In this document: positions 25,697 through 32,955 of the stretch, piece by piece
Numbering within the stretch: the stretch's first letter is position 1
Layout: every line of letters starts with the position of its first letter
Assembly (NCBI GenBank): GCA_965226245.1
Contig: CBDDCL010000015.1
Coordinates: 1,922,001 to 1,986,000, forward strand
From: CBDCYS01 sp965226245
GTDB lineage: Bacteria > Acidobacteriota > Terriglobia > Bryobacterales > UBA6623
Length of the DNA stretch: 64,000 nucleotides
Direction of reading: 5' to 3'
The notes under the pieces: generated by a model
The model's database searches: none
What the model saw: only the letters and a program-made list of their open reading frames with translations
Told to the model about the DNA's origin: nothing
Program-made: the position numbers and the translations under genes

Positions 25697-26110
25697 ATGA
25701 TATCCCGGTCCAAGAAAGCGAATCCCTTCACACCTCTGGTTGCGCCCGTTTTCATCTTTTGCCTGGCCTGCGGCGGGCCGGCCCCCTCCGGCGAGCAACC
25801 GTCCAAAGAACCGGTTGCCGCAAGTTACGCCCCGGTCAGAGTCGACCTCGACGCAATCTTTCCGCCGGGACCCGGCCGCGACCTGCTTCTCAACAATTGC
25901 CAGACCTGCCACGTCTGGGTTCCCATCGTCATCTTGCAGATGGGTCAGAATGCCTGGCGCCGCAATGGCCTGGAGCACCGGGACCGCGTGGAAGCGCTCA
26001 GCGACGAGGAATTCAAGGTCCTCTACGACTATCTGTCGTCCACCTTCACGCCAGACCGCCCCGTGCCAACGCTGCCGCCAGGCCTGCTCGAGGCGTGGAC
26101 GACGTATTGA
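25697..26110 (+). CDS. Lipoprotein c-type cytochrome
   Basis: A 137-residue protein with a lipoprotein signal (VAPVFIFCLACGGP, lipobox L-A-C) and one haem site CQTCH near residue 71. The tail VEALSDEEFKVLYDYLSSTF, then PVPTLPPGLLEAW, is the conserved end of small cytochromes found in Acidobacteria, where they accompany PQQ- or molybdenum-type dehydrogenases. No distal methionine is obvious except in LQMGQN. It is a tandem paralogue of the preceding gene, 80 bases downstream in the same direction. The partner dehydrogenase is not in this window. Confidence 0.82.
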   Translation: MISRSKKANPFTPLVAPVFIFCLACGGPAPSGEQPSKEPVAASYAPVRVDLDAIFPPGPGRDLLLNNCQTCHVWVPIVILQMGQNAWRRNGLEHRDRVEALSDEEFKVLYDYLSSTFTPDRPVPTLPPGLLEAWTTY

Positions 26111-26392
26111 CCAGCATCGGCGGCGTGGCCGTAAGTACTGCCCGGGCAGGGAGCGGTCGAACCCGAGCAACCCCGCCGAGCTGCATTGCTTTCGCGGCGA
26201 GGCTTCCGATCTAGGAGATTTAATCTCTAGTCCGCTTGGGCCGCTTAGCTCAATCTCCGCCGCCTAGCCGGTTTTAGCCTGGAAGGATCGCTTTGCCAGC
26301 TCTTGTGCAATTGCTTTATTCTTGAGATAGGACCGTGTCGTTGAGGGGTTTCCTATTCCGTTGTCATTATTCATGATGCTGGAAGCCGGCAG
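26111..26392. other. Intergenic region before the TonB receptor
   Basis: About 280 bases without a gene. AT-richness increases at 26310-26390, where the receptor promoter is likely; no canonical pair of boxes can be assigned. Confidence 0.4.
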
Positions 26393-29300
26393 ATGAAGCT
26401 CGCTTTCGCACTGCGTCGGCTGTTCAGTGGCTCCCACCGCGTTGCTCTTCCTCTTGCTGTGTTCCTGCTTGGCGCCTCGCTTGTTTCCGCGCAAACGGCA
26501 ACCGGCCGTATTTCAGGAACCGTTCTCGACCCCACGGGAGCGGCGGTTCAAGACGCGCTGATCACCATCCGCAGCGAGTCCTCGGGGGCGAGTTTTTCAG
26601 CGCTAACGAGCAGCGCCGGGGGATTCACGGCGATTGATCTGCCCGCGGGCTACTATGCGGTCGAAGTAGAAGTGCCGGGATTCCGGCGGCACCTGGTCCA
26701 AAGCATCAAAGTCGATGTTGCCACGGAAGCCTCCCTGCCGCCGATTCGCTTGGAGATTGGGGAGATTACCTCTGTCGTCGAGGTCGAGGGTGGCGTGTCC
26801 CAGGTGCAAACGACCACCGCGGAGCTGACCTCGACGGTGACGAGTGGCCAAATCGCTGACCTACCGCTGATCAACCGTGATCCACTGGGTTTGATTCACC
26901 TGCAGGCGGGCGTGGTGTCCGCCGGCAGGGCCGCGACGGCGATCAACGGCCAGCGTACGTCCTTCAGCAACGTCACGCTGGACGGCATCAACATCCAGGA
27001 CAATTACATCCGCGGCAACGGCCTGGACTTTCTGCCCAGTCGGACCTTGCTGGATCAAGTTGCCGAGTTCACGATTACTACACAGAATGCCAACGCGGCC
27101 GTCAGCGGCGGCTCTTCGCATGTGAGCTTTACCACGCCGTCGGGCGGCACTGAATACCACGGCAGCCTCTATTGGCACAATCGCAACTCGGCCCTTTCGG
27201 CGGGCGAGTGGTTCAGCAATCGCCAAGGCTTGCCCAAGCCGTTTTTGAACCAGAACCAGGTGGGCGGCTCGCTCGGCGGGCCAATCATCAAGAACAGGCT
27301 GTTTTTCTATACAAACTACGAAGCGTTTCGTAAGCGGTCCGAGACACTGGGGAACACGCGCATCCTGACAGCTGAGGCGCGCCGAGGGATTTTCCGTTAT
27401 TTTGACCGAAACGAGAACCTGCAACAGGTGAATGTGTTGCGCATGCAGGCCCTGGGGGTCGACCCGGCCGCGAAAGCCGTTTTAGATCGGATTCCCGGCC
27501 CCGATCAGATCAACAATTTTGACGTCGGTGACAGCGACCGTGACCAACTGCGCAACACCGCAGGCTATCGTTTTCTCGTGCAGAATGATGGGGACCGTGA
27601 CGCCACGACGAACCGGCTTGACTACGTCATCTCCGACGAGCACTTGGTTAGCGGTACGTATAAATACAGCCGCGAAGAAGGTGACAGGCCGGACGCAGGA
27701 AATGGCTTCCACCGAGTACCCGTGGTCAAGGACTTTGGCCACTCGAAGCTCGTTTCCGTGGGCTGGCGGTGGAGCCCAAACCCGCGATGGTCCAATGAGC
27801 TGCGAGGCGGATTCCATCTTGCCCCTGGCGACTTCCGCACCACCGAGGACCGGGGAGACATGCTGCTCGCTGGTTTCCTCTTCACGAACCCAGTTGTGAA
27901 CTTCGATCCACAAGGCAGGTACACCGATACGTTCAACTTCATGAACAACACCGTGCACCAGCGCGGCAACCATTCCTTGCGCTTCGGAGTGCAGACGCAG
28001 CAGATCCGCGTGGAAACGTTCAACAGCGGCGGAACGCTCCCGACGTTTCTGCTCAATATCGAACCGGACAGCCAGTTTGCTCTGGGGACAAGGTTTTCCC
28101 CCGGCCGAATTGATTCGAACGATTTCTTTGCCGCTGAACGTCTACTGGCGACCCTCGGAGGCATCGTCGGCCAGGCAAGACAGACGTTCAACATCACCGA
28201 CCGTAATTCCGGCTTTGTGCCGCGTTCGGAGTTCCGGCGCCGCTACAGCCTCGATTCCGTGGCCCTCTACTTCCAGGACGGTTGGCGCGTCACACCGCGC
28301 TTCACACTAAACCTGGGCCTACGCTGGGAGTACTTTGGGCGGTTCGACGAACGCGACGGGCTGATGCTGAACCCTGTTCCCGGAGCCGGGGGCGTCTTCG
28401 ACATGTTGCGGTCAGACGCCATCCTCGACTTTGCCGGAGGCGAAGTGGGAAGGCCTCTTTGGGAAGCCGACCTCAACAACTATGCCCCCAACGTCGGAGT
28501 CGCATGGGACCTCTTCGGCGACGGCCGCACGGCCATTCGGGCCGGTTACAGCATCAACTACGTCAACGACGAAGTGATGCAGGCGGCACAGAACGCCACT
28601 CGTGCAAATGATGGCCTCCAAGGGCCGAGACGAGAGATCAATCTAGACCTTTTCTTGAGCGGGCCGCTGCTTGAGATCGGAGCGCCGGAGTTCAAGGTAC
28701 CCCGAAACGTCAGCGAGAATCAGGCACTGGATCCCGCTGCGGCGCTTTTCACGATCGATCCGGGCTTGCGCACGCCTTATGTCCAACAGTGGAACTTCGG
28801 GATACAGCACGATTTAGGTTGGGACACTATCTTCGAAGTGCGTTACGTCGGCAATAAGGGTACCAAGCTTCTTCGTGCCTTCGACTTTAATCAGGTGGTT
28901 CTCCGCGAGAACGGATTTCTCGACGACTTTTTGCGGGCGCGGTCAAACGGATTCCTTGCCGAGGCAGCGGACGAGTTCAACCCCGAGTTCAACCCGTCGA
29001 TTGCGGGTAGCCAGCCTCTAACGTTCTTTCCGCGGCTGAAAATGGAAGGACTGCTCAGCGACCCGACGTTTCAAAGACTCATCAAGAGAGGCGAGCCGGG
29101 GCAGCTCGCATTCCTGTATATATTCAATCGTTTCACCGAGGGGACAGAGGTCGGTTTTCGCCATAATCGCAATGCTCTGGTAACGGACATGCTGACGAAC
29201 TTTTCAAACAGCAGCTACCACGCGTTGCAGACGGAGGTACGCCGCCGCGCTGCCGAGGGCCTTGTGTTCCAGGCTAACTACAGCTTCTCGAAGGTGCTGA

Positions 29301-30007
29301 CCGACTCCAGCGGCACGCAAGTGCGGTTCGATCCCTTCCTTGACATCGCCCAGCCTGATCTCGAAAGAGCCCGCGCCGAATTTGACCTCAACCACGTTTT
29401 CAACCTGAACTTTGTATACGAGCTTCCCTTCGCAGCCCGGCTTCAAAACAAACCTGGGCTGGAAAAGCTCATCGGAGGCTGGACGATCTCATCGATTTTC
29501 ACGTGGCAGTCGGGAGCGCCGGTGTCGATCCTCTCCGGCCGCGGCACCATCAACCGCGTGGGGCGGGGAGAAAACACGGCGGTCTCCAACCTGACCAGGG
29601 AGCAACTCGACGAGATCGTTGGCTTCCGGATGACGTCCGACGGGCCGTTTTTCGTCGCTGAGAGCGCGATCAACCCGCTCGATGGACGAGGCGTGGCACC
29701 CGACAGTGGAGAACCGGAACCCTTCCCAGGACAAGTCTTTTTCCACCCAGACTCCGGCGAAGCGGGAACCCTGCAGCGGCGCATGTTCAGCGGCCCTTCC
29801 GCGCTGGCGCTTGACTTTGCAGTGAATAAAACGACGCGGCTGACTGAGTCGCAATCGGTACGCTTCGGCGCCAGCTTCTCGAACTTCCTAAATCACCCTA
29901 CGTTCCTCTCCGGTGATCACATTCTCGACGCCACTCAGTTTGGCCGCGTCACGAGTACCCTGACGGGAGCACGAGTCATCGAGTTGCATTTGCGATATAG
30001 CTTCTGA
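26393..30007 (+). CDS. Oar-like TonB-dependent outer membrane receptor
   Basis: A 1204-residue protein. It has a signal peptide (LPLAVFLLGASLVSAQ), a carboxypeptidase-regulatory-like beta-sandwich domain (TGRISGTVLDPTGAAVQDAL, residues ~37-120), a plug domain with NGQRTSFSNVTLDGINIQDN and a large beta-barrel ending in the aromatic residue of HLRYSF. This architecture is greatly expanded in Acidobacteria and Bacteroidetes-like polymer users and imports large ligands such as oligosaccharides or peptides using TonB energy. The ligand is unknown. It is monocistronic and intact. A short relic of a second such gene follows at 30026-30082. Confidence 0.92.
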   Translation: MKLAFALRRLFSGSHRVALPLAVFLLGASLVSAQTATGRISGTVLDPTGAAVQDALITIRSESSGASFSALTSSAGGFTAIDLPAGYYAVEVEVPGFRRHLVQSIKVDVATEASLPPIRLEIGEITSVVEVEGGVSQVQTTTAELTSTVTSGQIADLPLINRDPLGLIHLQAGVVSAGRAATAINGQRTSFSNVTLDGINIQDNYIRGNGLDFLPSRTLLDQVAEFTITTQNANAAVSGGSSHVSFTTPSGGTEYHGSLYWHNRNSALSAGEWFSNRQGLPKPFLNQNQVGGSLGGPIIKNRLFFYTNYEAFRKRSETLGNTRILTAEARRGIFRYFDRNENLQQVNVLRMQALGVDPAAKAVLDRIPGPDQINNFDVGDSDRDQLRNTAGYRFLVQNDGDRDATTNRLDYVISDEHLVSGTYKYSREEGDRPDAGNGFHRVPVVKDFGHSKLVSVGWRWSPNPRWSNELRGGFHLAPGDFRTTEDRGDMLLAGFLFTNPVVNFDPQGRYTDTFNFMNNTVHQRGNHSLRFGVQTQQIRVETFNSGGTLPTFLLNIEPDSQFALGTRFSPGRIDSNDFFAAERLLATLGGIVGQARQTFNITDRNSGFVPRSEFRRRYSLDSVALYFQDGWRVTPRFTLNLGLRWEYFGRFDERDGLMLNPVPGAGGVFDMLRSDAILDFAGGEVGRPLWEADLNNYAPNVGVAWDLFGDGRTAIRAGYSINYVNDEVMQAAQNATRANDGLQGPRREINLDLFLSGPLLEIGAPEFKVPRNVSENQALDPAAALFTIDPGLRTPYVQQWNFGIQHDLGWDTIFEVRYVGNKGTKLLRAFDFNQVVLRENGFLDDFLRARSNGFLAEAADEFNPEFNPSIAGSQPLTFFPRLKMEGLLSDPTFQRLIKRGEPGQLAFLYIFNRFTEGTEVGFRHNRNALVTDMLTNFSNSSYHALQTEVRRRAAEGLVFQANYSFSKVLTDSSGTQVRFDPFLDIAQPDLERARAEFDLNHVFNLNFVYELPFAARLQNKPGLEKLIGGWTISSIFTWQSGAPVSILSGRGTINRVGRGENTAVSNLTREQLDEIVGFRMTSDGPFFVAESAINPLDGRGVAPDSGEPEPFPGQVFFHPDSGEAGTLQRRMFSGPSALALDFAVNKTTRLTESQSVRFGASFSNFLNHPTFLSGDHILDATQFGRVTSTLTGARVIELHLRYSF

Positions 30008-30025
30008 GCCGTGCCCCGCTACCTC

Positions 30026-30082
30026 ACCACCTGGGAATCCAGCGTGCCGCTTTCGATTCTATCCGGCCGCGGAACGTTCTGA
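30026..30082 (+). pseudogene. 3' relic of a second TonB receptor
   Basis: The 18 codons before the TGA at 30080 read TTWESSVPLSILSGRGTF. They parallel the barrel segment TWQSGAPVSILSGRGTI of the intact receptor (29503-29553), and the DNA is similar. This is too short to be functional and suggests that a neighbouring receptor copy was deleted or that a tandem duplication collapsed. Confidence 0.6.
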
Positions 30083-30454
30083 CCCTGTCAGCCAAGAATC
30101 GGCAAGGAACGGACTCGGATGCGCTTGTGTTCTATCACGATCAGGCTGCCGGCGGATCAACTCGCCGGCAAGACTCGGAAGATTAGCTATGAGCAGTTCG
30201 GCTTGGCCGTCAGGGCGGCGTGTTACTCCTCGCCGGAATAGAAGAACTGAGGGCAAAGTATGCCCGCTTTCAGCCAACAGAGTCCCAAAGTCTGCGTCAG
30301 CCGATACCACCACCCGTTGTTCGGCCGCTGCCCGCTCCAGAATGGAACTGTCGGCTGCCGAGTGCATGTCGTAGTCGCGTGTGTGAACCGCGTCGTATCC
30401 TGCCAAGCGTTCGGCCACGATCGGAGACAGGGCGCTATCAATGAAGAATTTCAA
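30059..30454 (-). CDS. DUF5615 PIN-like toxin
   Basis: A 131-residue protein with the DUF5615/Mut7-C-type PIN-like fold: MKFFIDSALSPIVAERL, HTRDYDMHSAADSSILE, VVVSADADFGTLLA and LPSVLLFRR carry the conserved acidic residues in order. Such proteins are predicted ribonucleases encoded with DUF433 antitoxins. The start overlaps the upstream DUF433 gene by four bases (ATGA). The last ~20 residues (LADSWLTGSERSAAG and nearby) are translated from the TonB-relic region and look like an acquired tail rather than part of the domain. Confidence 0.82.
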   Translation of the reverse strand: MKFFIDSALSPIVAERLAGYDAVHTRDYDMHSAADSSILERAAAEQRVVVSADADFGTLLAESGHTLPSVLLFRRGVTRRPDGQAELLIANLPSLAGELIRRQPDRDRTQAHPSPFLADSWLTGSERSAAG

Positions 30455-30681
30455 TCAGGGACCACAAGTGGCAGCTCTCGCTCTCGCAACGCGTCCGCCG
30501 CGAACAGCATGGCCTCTCGAATGTCTTCCAGCACCAGATCGGGGTAGGCACGAAGAATCTCATCCCGGGACATGTCTTCGGCGATCATGCCGACGACCGT
30601 CGCTGCCGGAATACGCATGCCTCGGATGCATGGCACACCACCCATCTGCGCGGGATTCACAGTGATGCGAGAGAATTTCAT
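30451..30681 (-). CDS. DUF433 antitoxin
   Basis: A 76-residue protein of the DUF433 family. The signature is ITVNPAQMGGVPCIRGMRIP followed by a winged HTH-like segment (VVGMIAEDMSRDEILRAYPD). These small proteins pair with DUF5615 PIN-like toxins. I chose the ATG at 30681 because it gives the standard family N-terminus; a longer frame begins at 30753. Gene order antitoxin then toxin, with a 4-base overlap, is typical. Confidence 0.85.
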   Translation of the reverse strand: MKFSRITVNPAQMGGVPCIRGMRIPAATVVGMIAEDMSRDEILRAYPDLVLEDIREAMLFAADALRERELPLVVPD

Positions 30682-30817
30682 ACAAGGCCCGGAGATTCGA
30701 ACGTCAGGGCCTAGACATAACCCTGTACATTCTAAACATAGCACCCATGCCAAGAATCCGGCAGGCTGCTAGATCGCTGGACAGTCACTCCCGGCACTGG
30801 CGTCGGCCAGCGCCAAA

Positions 30818-30848
30818 GCGTGGACTTCCGTCCACGCCTCTGTCCAGC
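30818..30848 (+). repeat. Palindromic repeat R5, copy 2
   Basis: GCGTGGAC-TTCC-GTCCACGC, a perfect 8-base stem, followed by CTCTGTCCAGCC. It lies between the DUF433 gene and the end of the next minus-strand gene. Confidence 0.65.
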
Positions 30849-30912
30849 CACGTGAAATCTTCTGCCACAGTCCGCAGTGATTCGGCACAACTCGAGCGGA
30901 GCGCGCTGAATC

Positions 30913-31749
30913 TTACTTCTGTTCGGGCTCTTTGGGCTGTTCCGCCGCCGTTTCGTCGATGATGCCGCCGAACTTGATATCGACGTCGCTCTTGAACTGC
31001 TTGTAGTCCTCGTACTTGATGATCATTCTAATCTTCTGATCACCGCTCTTGAAGTGCAGCGTGTCGTCGCCACGCGTGTAGACGGGGAACCAGTACTTGC
31101 CGTCCACCTGGTCGCGGTAGGTTTCAAATCGCGGGAACTGCTGGTCGTTCTTTTTCTTGAGGATGCCTTCGGCTTTGCCGTCGGTCTTGACGATCTGGAG
31201 GTCCTGCTGGTCGACCCAGATCTGCCCGACGAAATAACGTTCGCCCTTGATCATTTGCTTCGGCTTCACCGAAAAAACGTAGGTGTCGATTTCGTCCACG
31301 CGCTGGGGCCCGAGATAGCGGACATTGTAGTTGGGGAGGTCCTTGTTGGTCATCACGAAGGGCTGCACGGAGCGGATGTCCTCGAGGTCTTCCGGCGTCA
31401 TGATGATATTTTTGAGGGTCGGCACGGGAGCGTAGGTGACGCGCTCGGTTCGATCGCCTTTGGCTCCGAAGATGATGTCGGCGACAACGTGGTACCTGCC
31501 GCGAATGCCGCCCACTTCGTCGTATTCGAAGATTTTTACGGTCTGGCGGTAGGTATAGTTTTCGCGGGCGCGGGCAAACTCGGTCTCCTTGTCGACGAAC
31601 CGCTTGATAATCTCCTCGACCGGCATCGGCAGATCGCCTGCCGTGGCAGACTCAGCGGCGCGCAGCGGCTGTGTTCCCAGCGCTAGCCAACAAGGCGCAA
31701 CAAGCATACAGATAAGAAAGATTGGAGCGACGCTTCGCAAGTTGCTCAT
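30913..31749 (-). CDS. Exported protein resembling outer-membrane lipoprotein-sorting proteins
   Basis: A 278-residue protein with a signal peptide (IFLICMLVAPCWLALGTQPL, cleaved near RAAES). The mature part is a beta-rich domain: TYRQTVKIFEYDEVGGIRG, YVFSVKPKQMIKGERYFVGQ and IWVDQQDLQIVKTDGKAEG recall the half-barrel of LolA/LolB-like and DUF4292-type proteins that bind lipids. The family is frequent in Acidobacteria. Role and partner are not known; an involvement in envelope lipid or lipoprotein traffic is a guess based on fold. ATG at 31749 is chosen so that the signal peptide is N-terminal. Confidence 0.6.
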   Translation of the reverse strand: MSNLRSVAPIFLICMLVAPCWLALGTQPLRAAESATAGDLPMPVEEIIKRFVDKETEFARARENYTYRQTVKIFEYDEVGGIRGRYHVVADIIFGAKGDRTERVTYAPVPTLKNIIMTPEDLEDIRSVQPFVMTNKDLPNYNVRYLGPQRVDEIDTYVFSVKPKQMIKGERYFVGQIWVDQQDLQIVKTDGKAEGILKKKNDQQFPRFETYRDQVDGKYWFPVYTRGDDTLHFKSGDQKIRMIIKYEDYKQFKSDVDIKFGGIIDETAAEQPKEPEQK

Positions 31750-31978
31750 TAGTTTTGGTCCTCGCACTGTGATTCCGGCCGGCGCCGAACCCCGTCCCGA
31801 GGCGCCGTGTTCTCTGTTGAGAGACGCACGCACTCCAGGGCAGGTTCCTTTCCGTCACCATAGCTGAGGTCTCCGCTTCGGCGCAACCCAAAACGACGAG
31901 ACCGGGGAAGCGGCTCTCGCTCCGGGAGAGCGGGGCCGCCATGTGGCAATGGATTCCGCTCTCGATCAGCCCAGCCCG

Positions 31979-32770
31979 TCAGCGCAGACAGATGCCGCGT
32001 TCGGATCGCTGAATGAATTCGATCAGGTGCCGCGTATGCTCGCTGGGAATTTCGTCTTCAATGCGTTTTATCGCGTCATCGGGCGCCAGATTCGAGCGGC
32101 AAAGCAGCCGGAAGGCCTTCTTGAGGCGGCCGATTTCCTCATCGCTAATTCCCGCGCGCTGCAGGCCGACGAGATTGACGCCGCGGGCCGCGATCTTGAA
32201 ACCGGAATAGATGAAATACGGAGCGGTGTCTTTGTTGGCGCGGGTGTTGCCGCTGATCAGGGCGAGCCGTCCGACCTTCGAGTACTGATGGACAAGGACG
32301 CCGCCGGAAAGATACGCCTGGTCTTCAATCTCCACGTAACCCGCAACCAGGACGCAACTGCAGATGACCGTGCCCGACCCGATTCTACAGTTGTGGGCGA
32401 TGTGGCCCGAGGTCATGATGAAGTTGTCATCGCCAATCTCAGTCGCCGATTCCGGATCGGTGCCGCGGCTGATCGTGAAATGCTCCCGGATGCGGTTGCC
32501 GTTGCCAATTTTGAGGTAGCTTCGGTGTCCCCCGCTAAAGCTCTTGTCGAGCGGGTCCGTTCCGAGGACCGTGCCGACCGAGATCTGATTGTCCGTGCCG
32601 AGGGTTGTCCAGCGCTTGACGATGACGTGCGGCTCAAGGCGGGTGCGCGCGCCTATCGAGACATCGTCCTCGACGATCGAGTATTCGCCGATCTCGGCAT
32701 CCGGGCCGATGTCGGCGCCGGCCGCGACCCGCGCGGTGTCCGCGATGCGTGCAGTGGGGTGAATCGGCAC
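31979..32770 (-). CDS. lpxA: UDP-N-acetylglucosamine acyltransferase
   Basis: A 263-residue left-handed beta-helix acyltransferase with hexapeptide repeats from MPIHPTARIADTARVAAGAD on. The catalytic His lies in the loop MTSGHIAHNCRIG. LpxA-specific blocks are DKSFSGGHRSYLKIGNGNRI and NLVGLQRAGISDEEIGRLKK. It transfers a 3-hydroxyacyl chain from acyl carrier protein to UDP-GlcNAc, the first step of lipid A synthesis in the cytoplasm. Length is normal. It is not next to lpxD or fabZ, unlike in many proteobacteria. Confidence 0.93.
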   Translation of the reverse strand: MPIHPTARIADTARVAAGADIGPDAEIGEYSIVEDDVSIGARTRLEPHVIVKRWTTLGTDNQISVGTVLGTDPLDKSFSGGHRSYLKIGNGNRIREHFTISRGTDPESATEIGDDNFIMTSGHIAHNCRIGSGTVICSCVLVAGYVEIEDQAYLSGGVLVHQYSKVGRLALISGNTRANKDTAPYFIYSGFKIAARGVNLVGLQRAGISDEEIGRLKKAFRLLCRSNLAPDDAIKRIEDEIPSEHTRHLIEFIQRSERGICLR

Positions 32771-32794
32771 AGATCTGTATGATACCGAGGCAAC

Positions 32795-32821
32795 AGAGCC
32801 CGGAACGCCAGTGACGGGTCC
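32795..32821 (+). repeat. Interspersed repeat R1 copy
   Basis: AGAGCCCGGAACGCCAGTGA followed by CGGGTCC, then short echoes of GGGTCCGTAACGGGTCCGTG. Located between lpxA and the M1 peptidase gene. Confidence 0.6.
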
Positions 32822-32955
32822 GTAACGGGTCCGTGAGGGTCAGTTGACGGGTCGCCAACCCGCATCACGAACCCGCAACAAGTCCGCGAAACTGCAATCT
32901 TCCAAGGCCCTTCTCCGCCGAAGGAGACCGTGCTTCCCTCCGCCGGCAATGCAGG

